A stretch of 9,627 nucleotides of DNA from Synergistaceae bacterium (GTDB lineage Bacteria > Synergistota > Synergistia > Synergistales > Synergistaceae): contig JAISDQ010000264.1 of assembly GCA_031264605.1 (NCBI GenBank), positions 1 through 9,627 of the forward strand, read 5' to 3'. The notes under the pieces were generated by a model that worked only from the letters and a program-made list of their open reading frames with translations, was not told the origin of the DNA and did no database searches. Both the position numbers and the translations under genes were made by a program. Shown here in pieces: positions 1 through 6,325 of the stretch (position 1 is the first letter of the stretch; each line of letters opens with the position of its first letter).

Positions 1-57
1 CTGACAGGAAGCGCAAGGTGTTCCGGTGAACCGGTTCCGCAAAGGGGAGTGAACGCG
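1..57. other. Left edge: leader of the ferredoxin gene, possible tail of an unseen gene
   Basis: No complete gene can be assigned here. Two plus-strand frames close quickly (TGA at 2-4 and TGA at 27-29), so an upstream gene may end at either point, but too few codons are visible to identify it. A short inverted repeat (CCGG, TGAA loop, CCGG at 23-34) lies just before the ferredoxin ribosome binding site; it has no T-run and is not called a terminator. Confidence 0.4.
43..49 (+). promoter_or_regulatory. Shine-Dalgarno that selects the TTG start of the ferredoxin
   Basis: AGGGGAG at 43-49 is a strong Shine-Dalgarno match. It overlaps the in-frame GTG at 49-51, which therefore cannot be served by it. 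It lies 8 nt before the in-frame TTG at 58-60, an ideal spacing, so TTG is the likely start. Confidence 0.7.
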
Positions 58-240
58 TTGAGCGTAAGCATAAATCTTGGTCAGTGCATTGGTTGCGGTG
101 TTTGTATGCAAGTTTGCCCCGACGCGTTCCGTCTGGACGAAAACGCTGGAAAGGCAGTCCTGAAGGAACACGGACGCGGCGGCGACAGTTTAATAAAAGA
201 AGCCGTGGATTGTTGTCCGGTCGGGTGTATTGAAGAATAA
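58..240 (+). CDS. 4Fe-4S ferredoxin, small single-cluster type
   Basis: This is a 60-residue cytoplasmic electron carrier, the usual size for single-cluster bacterial ferredoxins such as that of Thermotoga. With the TTG start, the cluster motif is C10-x2-C13-x2-C16, with the fourth ligand at C53 in a C-P pair near the C-terminus. C20, preceding P21, is conserved in the family as a non-ligand cysteine. C52 and C57 are extra: the usual C-P-x-G-A ending reads CCPVGC here, so an alanine position has become cysteine. Such proteins pass low-potential electrons to and from anaerobic oxidoreductases and radical enzymes. It could in principle feed the radical-SAM enzyme LipA encoded about 0.7 kb away, but it lies on the opposite strand and is not in that operon. 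The product class is nearly certain; the partner is unknown. Confidence 0.93.
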   Translation: MSVSINLGQCIGCGVCMQVCPDAFRLDENAGKAVLKEHGRGGDSLIKEAVDCCPVGCIEE

Positions 241-243
241 TCC

Positions 244-254
244 TGTGGTATAAT
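244..254 (+). promoter_or_regulatory. Extended -10 promoter for the tRNA gene
   Basis: A perfect TATAAT (249-254) is preceded by TG plus one base, giving an extended -10 element. No convincing -35 hexamer lies 16-18 nt upstream, which is tolerated with an extended -10. It lies 12 bases before the mature 5' end of the tRNA, so transcription would start only a few nucleotides upstream of it. Confidence 0.65.
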
Positions 255-266
255 CTTTAATTGCGC

Positions 267-343
267 GGGCCTATAGCTCAATTGGTCAGAGCCACCGGCT
301 CATAACCGGAAGGTTCCAGGTTCGATTCCTGGTAGGCCCACCA
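267..343 (+). tRNA. tRNA with CAU anticodon (Ile2 or elongator Met)
   Basis: A complete 77-nt cloverleaf with encoded CCA. The acceptor stem 267-273 pairs with 333-339, the discriminator is A340 and CCA is 341-343. The D stem is 276-279/289-292. The anticodon loop is 299-305 with CAT at 301-303. The T arm is 316-332 with loop TTCGATT. The G1-C72 pair and the lack of three G-C pairs in the anticodon stem argue against an initiator tRNA. C4-G69 and C5-G68 match the pairs known as recognition elements for TilS (tRNA-Ile lysidine synthetase) in E. coli, which favours isoleucine tRNA (AUA-reading) over elongator methionine, though not decisively. The outermost anticodon-stem pair (294/310) is an A-A mismatch. 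It has its own promoter and terminator. Confidence 0.95.
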
Positions 344-374
344 ATCCATTACCAAAGATTACAGATGATAGATG

Positions 375-404
375 AAAAACCCGGTTAAATGCCGGGTTTT
401 AGTT
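375..404 (+). terminator. Intrinsic terminator after the tRNA, probably bidirectional
   Basis: A 9-bp stem pairs AAAACCCGG (376-384) with CCGGGTTTT (392-400) around a 7-nt loop, and is followed by a T-rich stretch. On the minus strand the same stem ends in a run of five T, so it could also stop transcripts from the lipA operon that read through the transposase remnant. Confidence 0.85.
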
Positions 405-407
405 TAT

Positions 408-881
408 TTAAACGCATCGGATATAATCACCTAAATCCACAGGTTGGGTAAAAGTGATTTCCTCCATCTTTACGGCCCGCTTCTCGTCATTGAGTTCCAG
501 AAGCGTCAGGAGAAAACGGTCTTTTAACGCTCCTATGGCGTGATTCACATTCACTTTGTATCTGTATTTATTGCGTTTCCCTTCTCTGGCGCGATCCTCT
601 ACAGGCTGAGCTTTCTGCCTCGCTGCCGCGATAACGTTCGACAAAATCAGAGCAAGAAAAAATCATGGAGTCCGTGTCCAAATTCGTCAATTTCGAGGTT
701 GAATTTCTAATTTCTTTCTCAAGCGCACCAAGAATTTCAAGCCTTTTTCTTCCGCTTGTGCCATGAGTTTGGATGACGAGTACCCTCGATCGAATATGAG
801 CGACGCGGTCTCTTTATTTCCAAACTGACCGTGGTCTTCGACCACAACCGGCGATGAAAAAAGAGACGAATCTATTTTCAT
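408..881 (-). pseudogene. Decayed IS4-family transposase, middle deleted
   Basis: Two pieces of one DDE transposase lie in order on the minus strand. The first (687-881) carries IFDRGYSSSKL and then KFLVRLRKKL, which matches the IS4-family N2 region (D-x-G-Y, containing the second catalytic Asp) and the strand after it. The second (408 to about 662) reads FFLALILSNVIAAA and then KYRYKVNVNHAIGALKDRFL, which resembles the C-terminal end of the same family. The stretch that should lie between them, including the C1 region with the catalytic Glu (Y-R-E-K signature), is missing. Stops interrupt the junction at 687-689 and near 663-665. The second piece would read HDFFLALILSN continuously if the A-run at 657-662 had one more base, which suggests a one-base deletion. 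No N-terminal domain or terminal inverted repeats were found. It cannot encode an active enzyme. It fills the gap between the tRNA terminator and lipA. Confidence 0.8.
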
Positions 882-904
882 AGGAACGGCGCGTTGTGCT
901 CCGT

Positions 905-1765
905 TCAGCCGTCCTGACGCGCAATATGCGCCTCTATCGCTTTGTAGGAACTTCTCACGAAGGGTGCGGAGGCTACGAAGGCAAAACCCATTTCTCTGGC
1001 GGTTTTGCCGTATTCCTCGAACGTGTCGGGGCGGACGTACTCCACTACGGGATGATGCAGTTTGGATGGGGCGAGATACTGGCCTACGGTGAGCAGTTCG
1101 CAGCCGCGTTTTCTCAGATCGCCGAACAGTTCCAACACCTGCCCGCGCGTCTCTCCGAGTCCAAGCATGACGCCGGATTTGCTTCGGATGGAGCCGTTCA
1201 ATTTCTTTATTCTTTCCAGCAATTCGAGGGAACGGTAATATTCGGCTTCCGGCCTCACTTCGACGTACAGGGACGCCACCGTCTCCATATTGTGGCTTAT
1301 CACGTCGGGGCCGGCGTCGGCGACGGTTTTGAGCGCGTCATAATCTCCCCGGAAATCGGGAATCAAGACTTCGATCGCCGTGTCTGGGCTTTCAGCCCGA
1401 ATCGCCCCGATCGTTTCGGCGAAATGGGCCGCGCCTCCGTCGGGCAGGTCGTCCCTCGTCACCGAGGTTATCACGGCGTAGCGCAGCCCCAGCCGCGCCG
1501 CGCCGAGCGCGACGTTAAGGGGCTCTTCGCGGTCGACCGGCGACGGTTTTGCGCTCGTCACGTTGCAGAAGCGGCAGTTGCGCGTGCAATTTCTCCCCAA
1601 TATCATGAAAGTGGCCGTGAGCGATGAGAAACATTCGCCGTAGTTTGGGCACATGGCCTCGCGGCAGACGGTATTGAGCCCGAGTTCCTTTATGAGTTTC
1701 TCCACGGTTTCGACGTTGGGATCGGCGATTCGTTTTTTTCGGAGCCATTCGGGCTTTCGTTCCAT
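905..1765 (-). CDS. lipA: Lipoyl synthase (radical SAM)
   Basis: LipA inserts two sulfur atoms into octanoyl groups attached to lipoyl domains, using one [4Fe-4S] cluster for S-adenosylmethionine cleavage and sacrificing a second as sulfur donor. From the ATG at 1765 (286 residues) the auxiliary cluster motif is C34-x4-C39-x5-C45. The radical-SAM motif is C60-x3-C64-x2-C67. The C-terminal RSSY, whose serine ligates the auxiliary cluster, is at 271-274. Length is normal and all key residues are present. The start is chosen because GGAGG at 1776-1780, inside the end of lplA, lies 10 nt before it; the frame is open nine codons further upstream but that start lies inside lplA without support. lplA ends only 2 nt before it, so the two are probably translationally coupled. 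It is the last gene of the six-gene operon. No good terminator follows directly. Confidence 0.97.
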   Translation of the reverse strand: MERKPEWLRKKRIADPNVETVEKLIKELGLNTVCREAMCPNYGECFSSLTATFMILGRNCTRNCRFCNVTSAKPSPVDREEPLNVALGAARLGLRYAVITSVTRDDLPDGGAAHFAETIGAIRAESPDTAIEVLIPDFRGDYDALKTVADAGPDVISHNMETVASLYVEVRPEAEYYRSLELLERIKKLNGSIRSKSGVMLGLGETRGQVLELFGDLRKRGCELLTVGQYLAPSKLHHPVVEYVRPDTFEEYGKTAREMGFAFVASAPFVRSSYKAIEAHIARQDG

Positions 1766-1767
1766 GT

Positions 1768-2778
1768 CTATTGTTCCTCCGGAAAGACGCACTCCATAAA
1801 TTGTTCTTTCGACACTCCGCCAAGATAGCGCGCCATATCCACGTCCGCGAGAGCGCGGATTATCGCGTCGCGCCTGTACGGCCGAGATTCCAAAAGTTCC
1901 TCCAGTCCGCGTATCGGCGTGACGCCGAGGAAATCTCCCCTTATCACACAGGATTTTATCACGCCTTCCGCTATATCGAGGAAAATTTCGACCTTGCCCG
2001 CCGCGAAGCGTTTCGCCTGACAGAAGGAGAACTTGGGCGCGTGTCCGAAGGTCCAGTCCGGGTTGGCGTATTTCAGGCGTTTTATCTCCTCGATGCCGGC
2101 AATGTCGTCGGCCGTGAGGATATATTCGGCGGCGTCCTGTCCTTCGAGCATGTTTTTTTTGAGCAGGCGTCTGAAATCCTCGATATCCCCGACGCCGGGC
2201 AGAAGGGGAGAGATGTTCGCGACTCTCGCTCTGACCGAGCGCAGCGCTTTTGAGCGGATTTTACCGTCGTCGGGTTTGAGCACGGCCGCCAGTTCGTCGA
2301 GGTTCGCGCTGAAAAGCAGCGAGCCGTGCGTACACAGACGATTGCCCTTGACGTATTGCGCAAGCCCCGATATCTTTGCCCCGTGCAGAAGAATGTCGTT
2401 ACGCCCTTCCGCGCGGGCCGCCGCGCCCATATCGCGGAGCGCCGAGACGACAGGGTTCGAGACGTATTCGAACTCGAGGCGTTTGACGTCGCTCGTCCCG
2501 CGGTACGGCAAGGGCAGTATCACCGTATAAAGCAGCACGCCGGGGTCGGTGAAAATCGTACCTCCGCCGCTGGAGCGGCGTACTACCTGTATTCCAGATT
2601 CGTCGGCGAGACGGACGTCGATTTCCGCGTACGCCACCTGGTTGCAGCCGAGCATCGCGCATTTGCCGGTGCGCCAGGTCATGAATATCGCTTCATCGGT
2701 ATGAGCGCGCGTCATAAAGTATTCCTCGGCCGAAAAATGAAACGCGGCGTCGGTCGACCGCGGTTCCGCGTAAAGCAT
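1768..2778 (-). CDS. lplA: Lipoate-protein ligase A
   Basis: LplA activates free lipoate (or octanoate) with ATP to the acyl-adenylate and transfers it to lysine of lipoyl domains. The 336-residue protein has the full two-domain form. The catalytic domain starts with MLYAEP and an AEEY segment. It contains RRSSGGG (67-73), GRNDI (125-129), the catalytic lysine in GAKISG (K135), and HGSLLFSANL (151-160). The C-terminal accessory domain has WTFGHAPKFS, a GKVEIFLDIAEG strand and a GDFLG loop. The first ATG is kept because the family begins right there, although its Shine-Dalgarno is weak; the start lies 6 nt after permease 2, so re-initiation is likely. Pairing with lipA and not lipB implies that free acids feed lipoylation here. 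An octanoyltransferase elsewhere in the genome cannot be excluded. Confidence 0.95.
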   Translation of the reverse strand: MLYAEPRSTDAAFHFSAEEYFMTRAHTDEAIFMTWRTGKCAMLGCNQVAYAEIDVRLADESGIQVVRRSSGGGTIFTDPGVLLYTVILPLPYRGTSDVKRLEFEYVSNPVVSALRDMGAAARAEGRNDILLHGAKISGLAQYVKGNRLCTHGSLLFSANLDELAAVLKPDDGKIRSKALRSVRARVANISPLLPGVGDIEDFRRLLKKNMLEGQDAAEYILTADDIAGIEEIKRLKYANPDWTFGHAPKFSFCQAKRFAAGKVEIFLDIAEGVIKSCVIRGDFLGVTPIRGLEELLESRPYRRDAIIRALADVDMARYLGGVSKEQFMECVFPEEQ

Positions 2779-2784
2779 TTTCCG

Positions 2785-3750
2785 TCAGGCCTTGCCGATT
2801 TCCCTGAGTTTTTTCAGGTTCAGATAGCCGTCCATCACTATCACGGTGACGAGAATGAGCCCTATAATGACGTTTTGCAGTTGAGGTTTCATTTCGAGAA
2901 GGTTGAACATATTAGTCAGGAGCGACATAAAAGCGACTCCAAGCAGCGCGCCGACGGCCGATCCCCTGCCGCCCGCGAAACTGCCGCCGCCCACCACGCA
3001 CGCTATCATGCAGGTCATGTGCACGCCGCCGCCCGTGTACTGGCTCGGACTCTGTATTCTCGCCACCGCGAGAATTCCGGCGAGCGAGGCCAGCAAGCCC
3101 GTAGCCGCGAAAGCCCCGAAAATGATTCTCCGGTCGTTGAAACCCATCAACCGCGAGGCTTCACGGTTACCGCCCACAAAATAAAGCTGCCGCCCGGCGG
3201 ACGTATATTTCAGCGCAAAACTGAAGAAGGCCAGCAGCGCCAGCATTATCCACGTCGCGTAATACACGCCCAACATCTTTCCCTCGCCCAGCAGGATAAA
3301 ACTTTCCGAGAATTTCGCCCCGCCCCGTATCTTGTCCCACAGCAGCATGGCGGCTCCGTAGCCTATGTACTGAGTGCCTATGGTCGCGATGAGCGCGTTT
3401 ATCCTGAGCCGCGCCACCAGAAATCCGTTGAGGCAGCCAACGGCAAAGCCGGCGAGAAGCACGAGCGGAACGGTTACGTATATCGGCGCGCCGCCGTATT
3501 CGAGGTGCCCGCAGAGTATTCCGGCCAAGAGCATCGTCGAGCTTATCGAAAGGTCGAAATAACCGCATATGAGAAGTGCCATCATTCCGAACGCCATAAT
3601 CGCCGTCGGCGCTATACTCGCCTGGAGCGATTCGAAGTTGCCGGCCGTCCAGAATACCTCGCCCTTGACGGTGAGCAGGACGACGAGCGCGACGCAGGAA
3701 ACCGCGGAGACGAATTCGTTTTTTCGCGCGAAAGATTTAAGGAGCGTCAC
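2785..3750 (-). CDS. CUT2-type ABC transporter permease (second of two)
   Basis: An integral inner-membrane subunit of the RbsC/branched family (BPD_transp_2). With the GTG start it has 321 residues, typical for the family, and about eight to ten hydrophobic segments. Family motifs are visible: the G-x-x-D-L-S region as CGYFDLSISS (62-71), the cytoplasmic coupling loop VGGNREASRLMGFN (192-205), and GGGSFAGGRGS (254-264). The GTG at 3748-3750 overlaps the TGA of permease 1 by four bases (GTGA), with a G-rich Shine-Dalgarno just upstream. The frame is open for a further 109 codons upstream, but that part is Arg/His-rich, lies inside permease 1 and is not membrane-like, so it is rejected. It likely pairs with permease 1 as a heterodimer, as LsrC/LsrD do. 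The substrate is not known. Confidence 0.93.
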   Translation of the reverse strand: MTLLKSFARKNEFVSAVSCVALVVLLTVKGEVFWTAGNFESLQASIAPTAIMAFGMMALLICGYFDLSISSTMLLAGILCGHLEYGGAPIYVTVPLVLLAGFAVGCLNGFLVARLRINALIATIGTQYIGYGAAMLLWDKIRGGAKFSESFILLGEGKMLGVYYATWIMLALLAFFSFALKYTSAGRQLYFVGGNREASRLMGFNDRRIIFGAFAATGLLASLAGILAVARIQSPSQYTGGGVHMTCMIACVVGGGSFAGGRGSAVGALLGVAFMSLLTNMFNLLEMKPQLQNVIIGLILVTVIVMDGYLNLKKLREIGKA

Positions 3751-4730
3751 GCGCGTTCCCCCGTCGGTTCGGCGTTCGCCCTGATATCGAGGTAAATGGC
3801 CAATATGAGTATCGCGCCCAATATTATCTGCTGTACGTACGTGTTTATGTTGAACGATGTCATGCCGTTTATAAGCGTGAATACGAAGATGACTCCGAAC
3901 ATGGTCCTCACTATGCTGCCGCGTCCACCGAAGATGCTGGCCCCGCTTATCACGGCCGCCGTTATGATGCTTATTTCGAGATTGCTTCCGACCGTGACGT
4001 TCGGATGCGCGAGGCGCGCCGTCATGAGGACGCCTCCGAAAGCCGACATGGCGGCCGATATGGCGAAACAGACGCATTTAACCGCCTTCGCGTTGATGCC
4101 GTACAGTATCGCGGTGTCCGCGTTGTGCCCGATGTAATACAGTTGTTTCAGATGGCGCGATTTCGCGAGCAGGATTTCCATAACCACCGCTATGACGACC
4201 ATGAGTATGATAGTCCACTTTACCCCAAAAATGCCACCCGAGACGAACCTGCGCGCCGAGAGCGCGAACTGCCTTCCGCTGAAGCGGTTCACCAGATACC
4301 AGTTGAGGCCCTTTACCACCATCATCACGCCTATGGTCACCATCATTGAGTTGAGCCTGAATTTTACCGTCAGGAAACCCGCCGCCAGCCCTATGAGCGC
4401 CGATACCGCCACGGCGAGCGCTATAGCGGCCGGAGCGGACATTTTGTAGTTGAAGATGAAGAACCCCATCATGGCCCCGCCGAATCCGAACAGAGAGCCT
4501 ACGGACAGGTCGAGTTCGCCCATGATTATCAGGAGCGTGAAACCTATCGCCGCGTAGAAGTTGAACGATACCTCGTGCAGTATGGAATGTACGTTGCTGT
4601 ACGTGAAAAACGCGTTTCTCGTCAGCGACAGAAAAATAAAGAGCGCGGTCACCAGATAGACGATCATCCAGTCGGCGAAACCGAACCTTCGCGTTTGTGA
4701 AACGGGCGTCATGCCGGCTTTTTTATCCAT
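3747..4730 (-). CDS. CUT2-type ABC transporter permease (first of two)
   Basis: A 327-residue polytopic membrane protein of the RbsC family. The signature GELDLSVGSL (71-80) corresponds to the usual GGIDLSVGS. The coupling loop reads YYIGHNADTAILYGIN (198-213), a variant of the common IGGN-x-EAA-x-x-x-G-I-N, and GASIFGGRGS (263-272) is the conserved GG-rich stretch. A short charged N-terminus precedes the first membrane helix near residue 22. The ATG at 4728-4730 lies inside the end of the ATPase gene (8-nt overlap) with GAGGG upstream, so the start is well supported and translational coupling is likely. The protein is distinct from permease 2, so the transporter core is probably a heterodimer with the double-domain ATPase. 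Confidence 0.94.
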   Translation of the reverse strand: MDKKAGMTPVSQTRRFGFADWMIVYLVTALFIFLSLTRNAFFTYSNVHSILHEVSFNFYAAIGFTLLIIMGELDLSVGSLFGFGGAMMGFFIFNYKMSAPAAIALAVAVSALIGLAAGFLTVKFRLNSMMVTIGVMMVVKGLNWYLVNRFSGRQFALSARRFVSGGIFGVKWTIILMVVIAVVMEILLAKSRHLKQLYYIGHNADTAILYGINAKAVKCVCFAISAAMSAFGGVLMTARLAHPNVTVGSNLEISIITAAVISGASIFGGRGSIVRTMFGVIFVFTLINGMTSFNINTYVQQIILGAILILAIYLDIRANAEPTGERA

Positions 4731-6264
4731 TTTCCGTTCCCTCCGCCGGTGATTTCCCGAAAGCGGCGTGTCTCATGATGGCCTGTTCGGTATAATCCCC
4801 GCACTTGACCTCGCCGACGACGGCTTTATTTCTCATCACCAGTATGCGGTCCGAGAGGCTCATCAGTTCGGGCAGCTCGGAGCTGAATATTATCACGCCC
4901 ACGCCCTTCGACGCGATTTCCAGCAGGAACTTGTGTATCTCGGTTTTCGCGCCCACATCGATTCCTCTTGTCGGTTCGTTCGCTATTAGTATTTCGGGTT
5001 CCGGCACGAGGCACGCGGACAACATCACCTTCTGCTGGTTTCCGCCGCTCAGATTTTTGGGTTTAGCGGAGAGCGACGGCAGGACTATCGAAAACCGCCT
5101 CACGAAATTCTCCGTTATGCCAGCCAGCCGTTTGAAGTCGATAAAGCCGAGTTTGCCTGACAGTTTGTCCAGTATTGGGAGGGACATGTTGTCGGTGACC
5201 TTCATGTCGGGCAGCAGGCCCGCCAGTTTCCGGTTGTTGTTGAGGTACATCACCCGTTCTTTGACCAGCGCCCGCGGGGTCACCCGGGGTATTGTCTTCC
5301 CGCTCACCGAGAGACTGCCGCCGTCGAATCGCTCGAGCCCATATATCATGCGCGACAGCCTCGAAGCGCCCGAGCCCTCGAGGCCGAACACGCCGAGCAC
5401 TTCGCCCCTGGACAGGGTGAAGTTCGTCTCATGGAGGGTGTTTTTCTTGACGAAATTTTTTACCTCCAGAAGGGGCGCGCCTTCCTGAGCGCCGCTCTGG
5501 GTTTTTATCTTGTACAGGCTTCCGCTGAGGTCGCGTCCCACCATATTGTTGATGAGGACGTTCTCCGTGAGATGTTCGTCGTTGACGAGAGTGGCGGCGA
5601 AATGTCCGTCACGCAGCACCGTAACCCTGTCGGAAATCCGCATTATCTCCTTCAGCCTGTGCGAAATATATATTATCGTCATATTTTCATCCTTGAGGCG
5701 GCGCAGTATATCCATCAGCATACCGGCCTCGTGGTCGTTGAGCCCGGACGTGGGTTCGTCCAGAATTATCACTTTGGGGGCCGCCACTATGCACCTCAGT
5801 ATCTCGATCATCTGCTGGTTCGCCAGGGTGAGCGACGCCAGCGGAGTATCCGGCGCGACGGCGCCGAGGCCGAACATGTCGAGTTTTTTTCCGGTTTCCT
5901 CGTAAAGTTTTTTATAATCGATGCGCCCGCCGGTTTTGAAGGAGTGGTCGGTGTAGATATTCTCGGCGACCGTCAGGTTCTCGAATATGGCGAGTTCCTG
6001 ATGAACCATGTATATTCCCATTTTATGCGCGTCGCGCGGGCTGAAACTGAGGACGCGAGCGCCGTCAAGCTCGATATACCCTTGGTCGGGACTCGCTTCG
6101 CCCGTTATTATTTTGACGAGCGTGCTCTTTCCGGCCCCGTTTTCGCCGAGGATCGTGTGAATTTCTCCCCGCCGTATCGAAAACGAAACGTCGGAGAGGG
6201 CCTTCACGACCCCGTACGACTTGGAAATATTCGATATCTTCAAAAAATCGGGTTTTTCTTCCAT
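4723..6264 (-). CDS. ABC transporter ATP-binding protein, double nucleotide-binding domain, RbsA-like
   Basis: A cytoplasmic ATPase of the ribose/xylose/galactose family: 513 residues, two nucleotide-binding domains. The first has Walker A GENGAGKST (40-48), the Q-loop in HQE (88-90), a signature LTLANQQ (145-151; relaxed from LSGGQ as is common in this family), Walker B VIILDEP (165-171) and switch histidine H202. The second has a degenerate Walker A, GLEGSGAS (294-301), without the lysine, which is typical of RbsA relatives. It also has a strong LSGGNQQ signature (405-411) and ANEPTRGIDVGAK (428-440). The Asp that normally precedes the catalytic Glu is Asn429 here. The H-loop position is SSE, as usual for domain 2. 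It starts 61 nt after the binding-protein stop, beyond a palindrome, with a weak GGGAA ribosome binding site. It overlaps permease 1. Confidence 0.95.
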   Translation of the reverse strand: MEEKPDFLKISNISKSYGVVKALSDVSFSIRRGEIHTILGENGAGKSTLVKIITGEASPDQGYIELDGARVLSFSPRDAHKMGIYMVHQELAIFENLTVAENIYTDHSFKTGGRIDYKKLYEETGKKLDMFGLGAVAPDTPLASLTLANQQMIEILRCIVAAPKVIILDEPTSGLNDHEAGMLMDILRRLKDENMTIIYISHRLKEIMRISDRVTVLRDGHFAATLVNDEHLTENVLINNMVGRDLSGSLYKIKTQSGAQEGAPLLEVKNFVKKNTLHETNFTLSRGEVLGVFGLEGSGASRLSRMIYGLERFDGGSLSVSGKTIPRVTPRALVKERVMYLNNNRKLAGLLPDMKVTDNMSLPILDKLSGKLGFIDFKRLAGITENFVRRFSIVLPSLSAKPKNLSGGNQQKVMLSACLVPEPEILIANEPTRGIDVGAKTEIHKFLLEIASKGVGVIIFSSELPELMSLSDRILVMRNKAVVGEVKCGDYTEQAIMRHAAFGKSPAEGTENG

Positions 6265-6287
6265 TGAATGTTCCCGCCGTTCGTCTA

Positions 6288-6315
6288 GCGGGGACAGACC
6301 GCGGTCTGTCCCCGC
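6288..6315. repeat. 28-bp perfect palindrome between binding-protein and ATPase genes
   Basis: The arm GCGGGGACAGACCG (6288-6301) is followed directly by its exact reverse complement (6302-6315), without a loop. It lies in the 61-nt gap after the binding-protein stop (6326) and before the ATPase start (6264). There is no T-run on either strand, so it is not a standard terminator. As RNA it would form a very stable hairpin protecting the 3' end of the binding-protein message, as REP elements do in malE-malF. The GGGGACAGACC/GGTCTGTCCCC core resembles dispersed REP-type hairpins linked to RAYT transposases in other genomes; this is recollection, not a search. No second copy was seen in the window. 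Confidence 0.85.
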
Positions 6316-6325
6316 GGAACAGGCG

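Noticed and set aside
250..362. TAATCTTT (251-258) and AAAGATTA (354-361) flanking the tRNA as a possible attachment or mobile-element boundary
   Set aside because: Eight bases in A+T-rich DNA, and the left copy overlaps the -10 box; chance is the simpler explanation.
884..906. Inverted repeat GAACGG/CCGTTC at the lipA stop as a terminator
   Set aside because: Only six base pairs, an 11-nt loop and no T-run; too weak to call.
896..1627. Plus-strand open frame opposite lipA
   Set aside because: The opposite strand encodes a complete LipA with all cysteine motifs; this frame shows no family features.
2326..3795. Long plus-strand open frame (489 codons) opposite lplA and permease 2
   Set aside because: It lies antisense to two clear genes; the product is rich in Arg, His and Glu with no recognisable domain, as expected from a mirror frame of G+C-rich coding DNA.
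3751..4077. Upstream extension of permease 2
   Set aside because: It would add 109 Arg/His-rich residues read out of frame from within permease 1; the GTG at 3748-3750 gives a normal family length and a GTGA overlap.
5431..6267. Plus-strand open frame opposite the ATPase gene
   Set aside because: It mirrors the first nucleotide-binding domain; no independent motif or ribosome binding site was seen.
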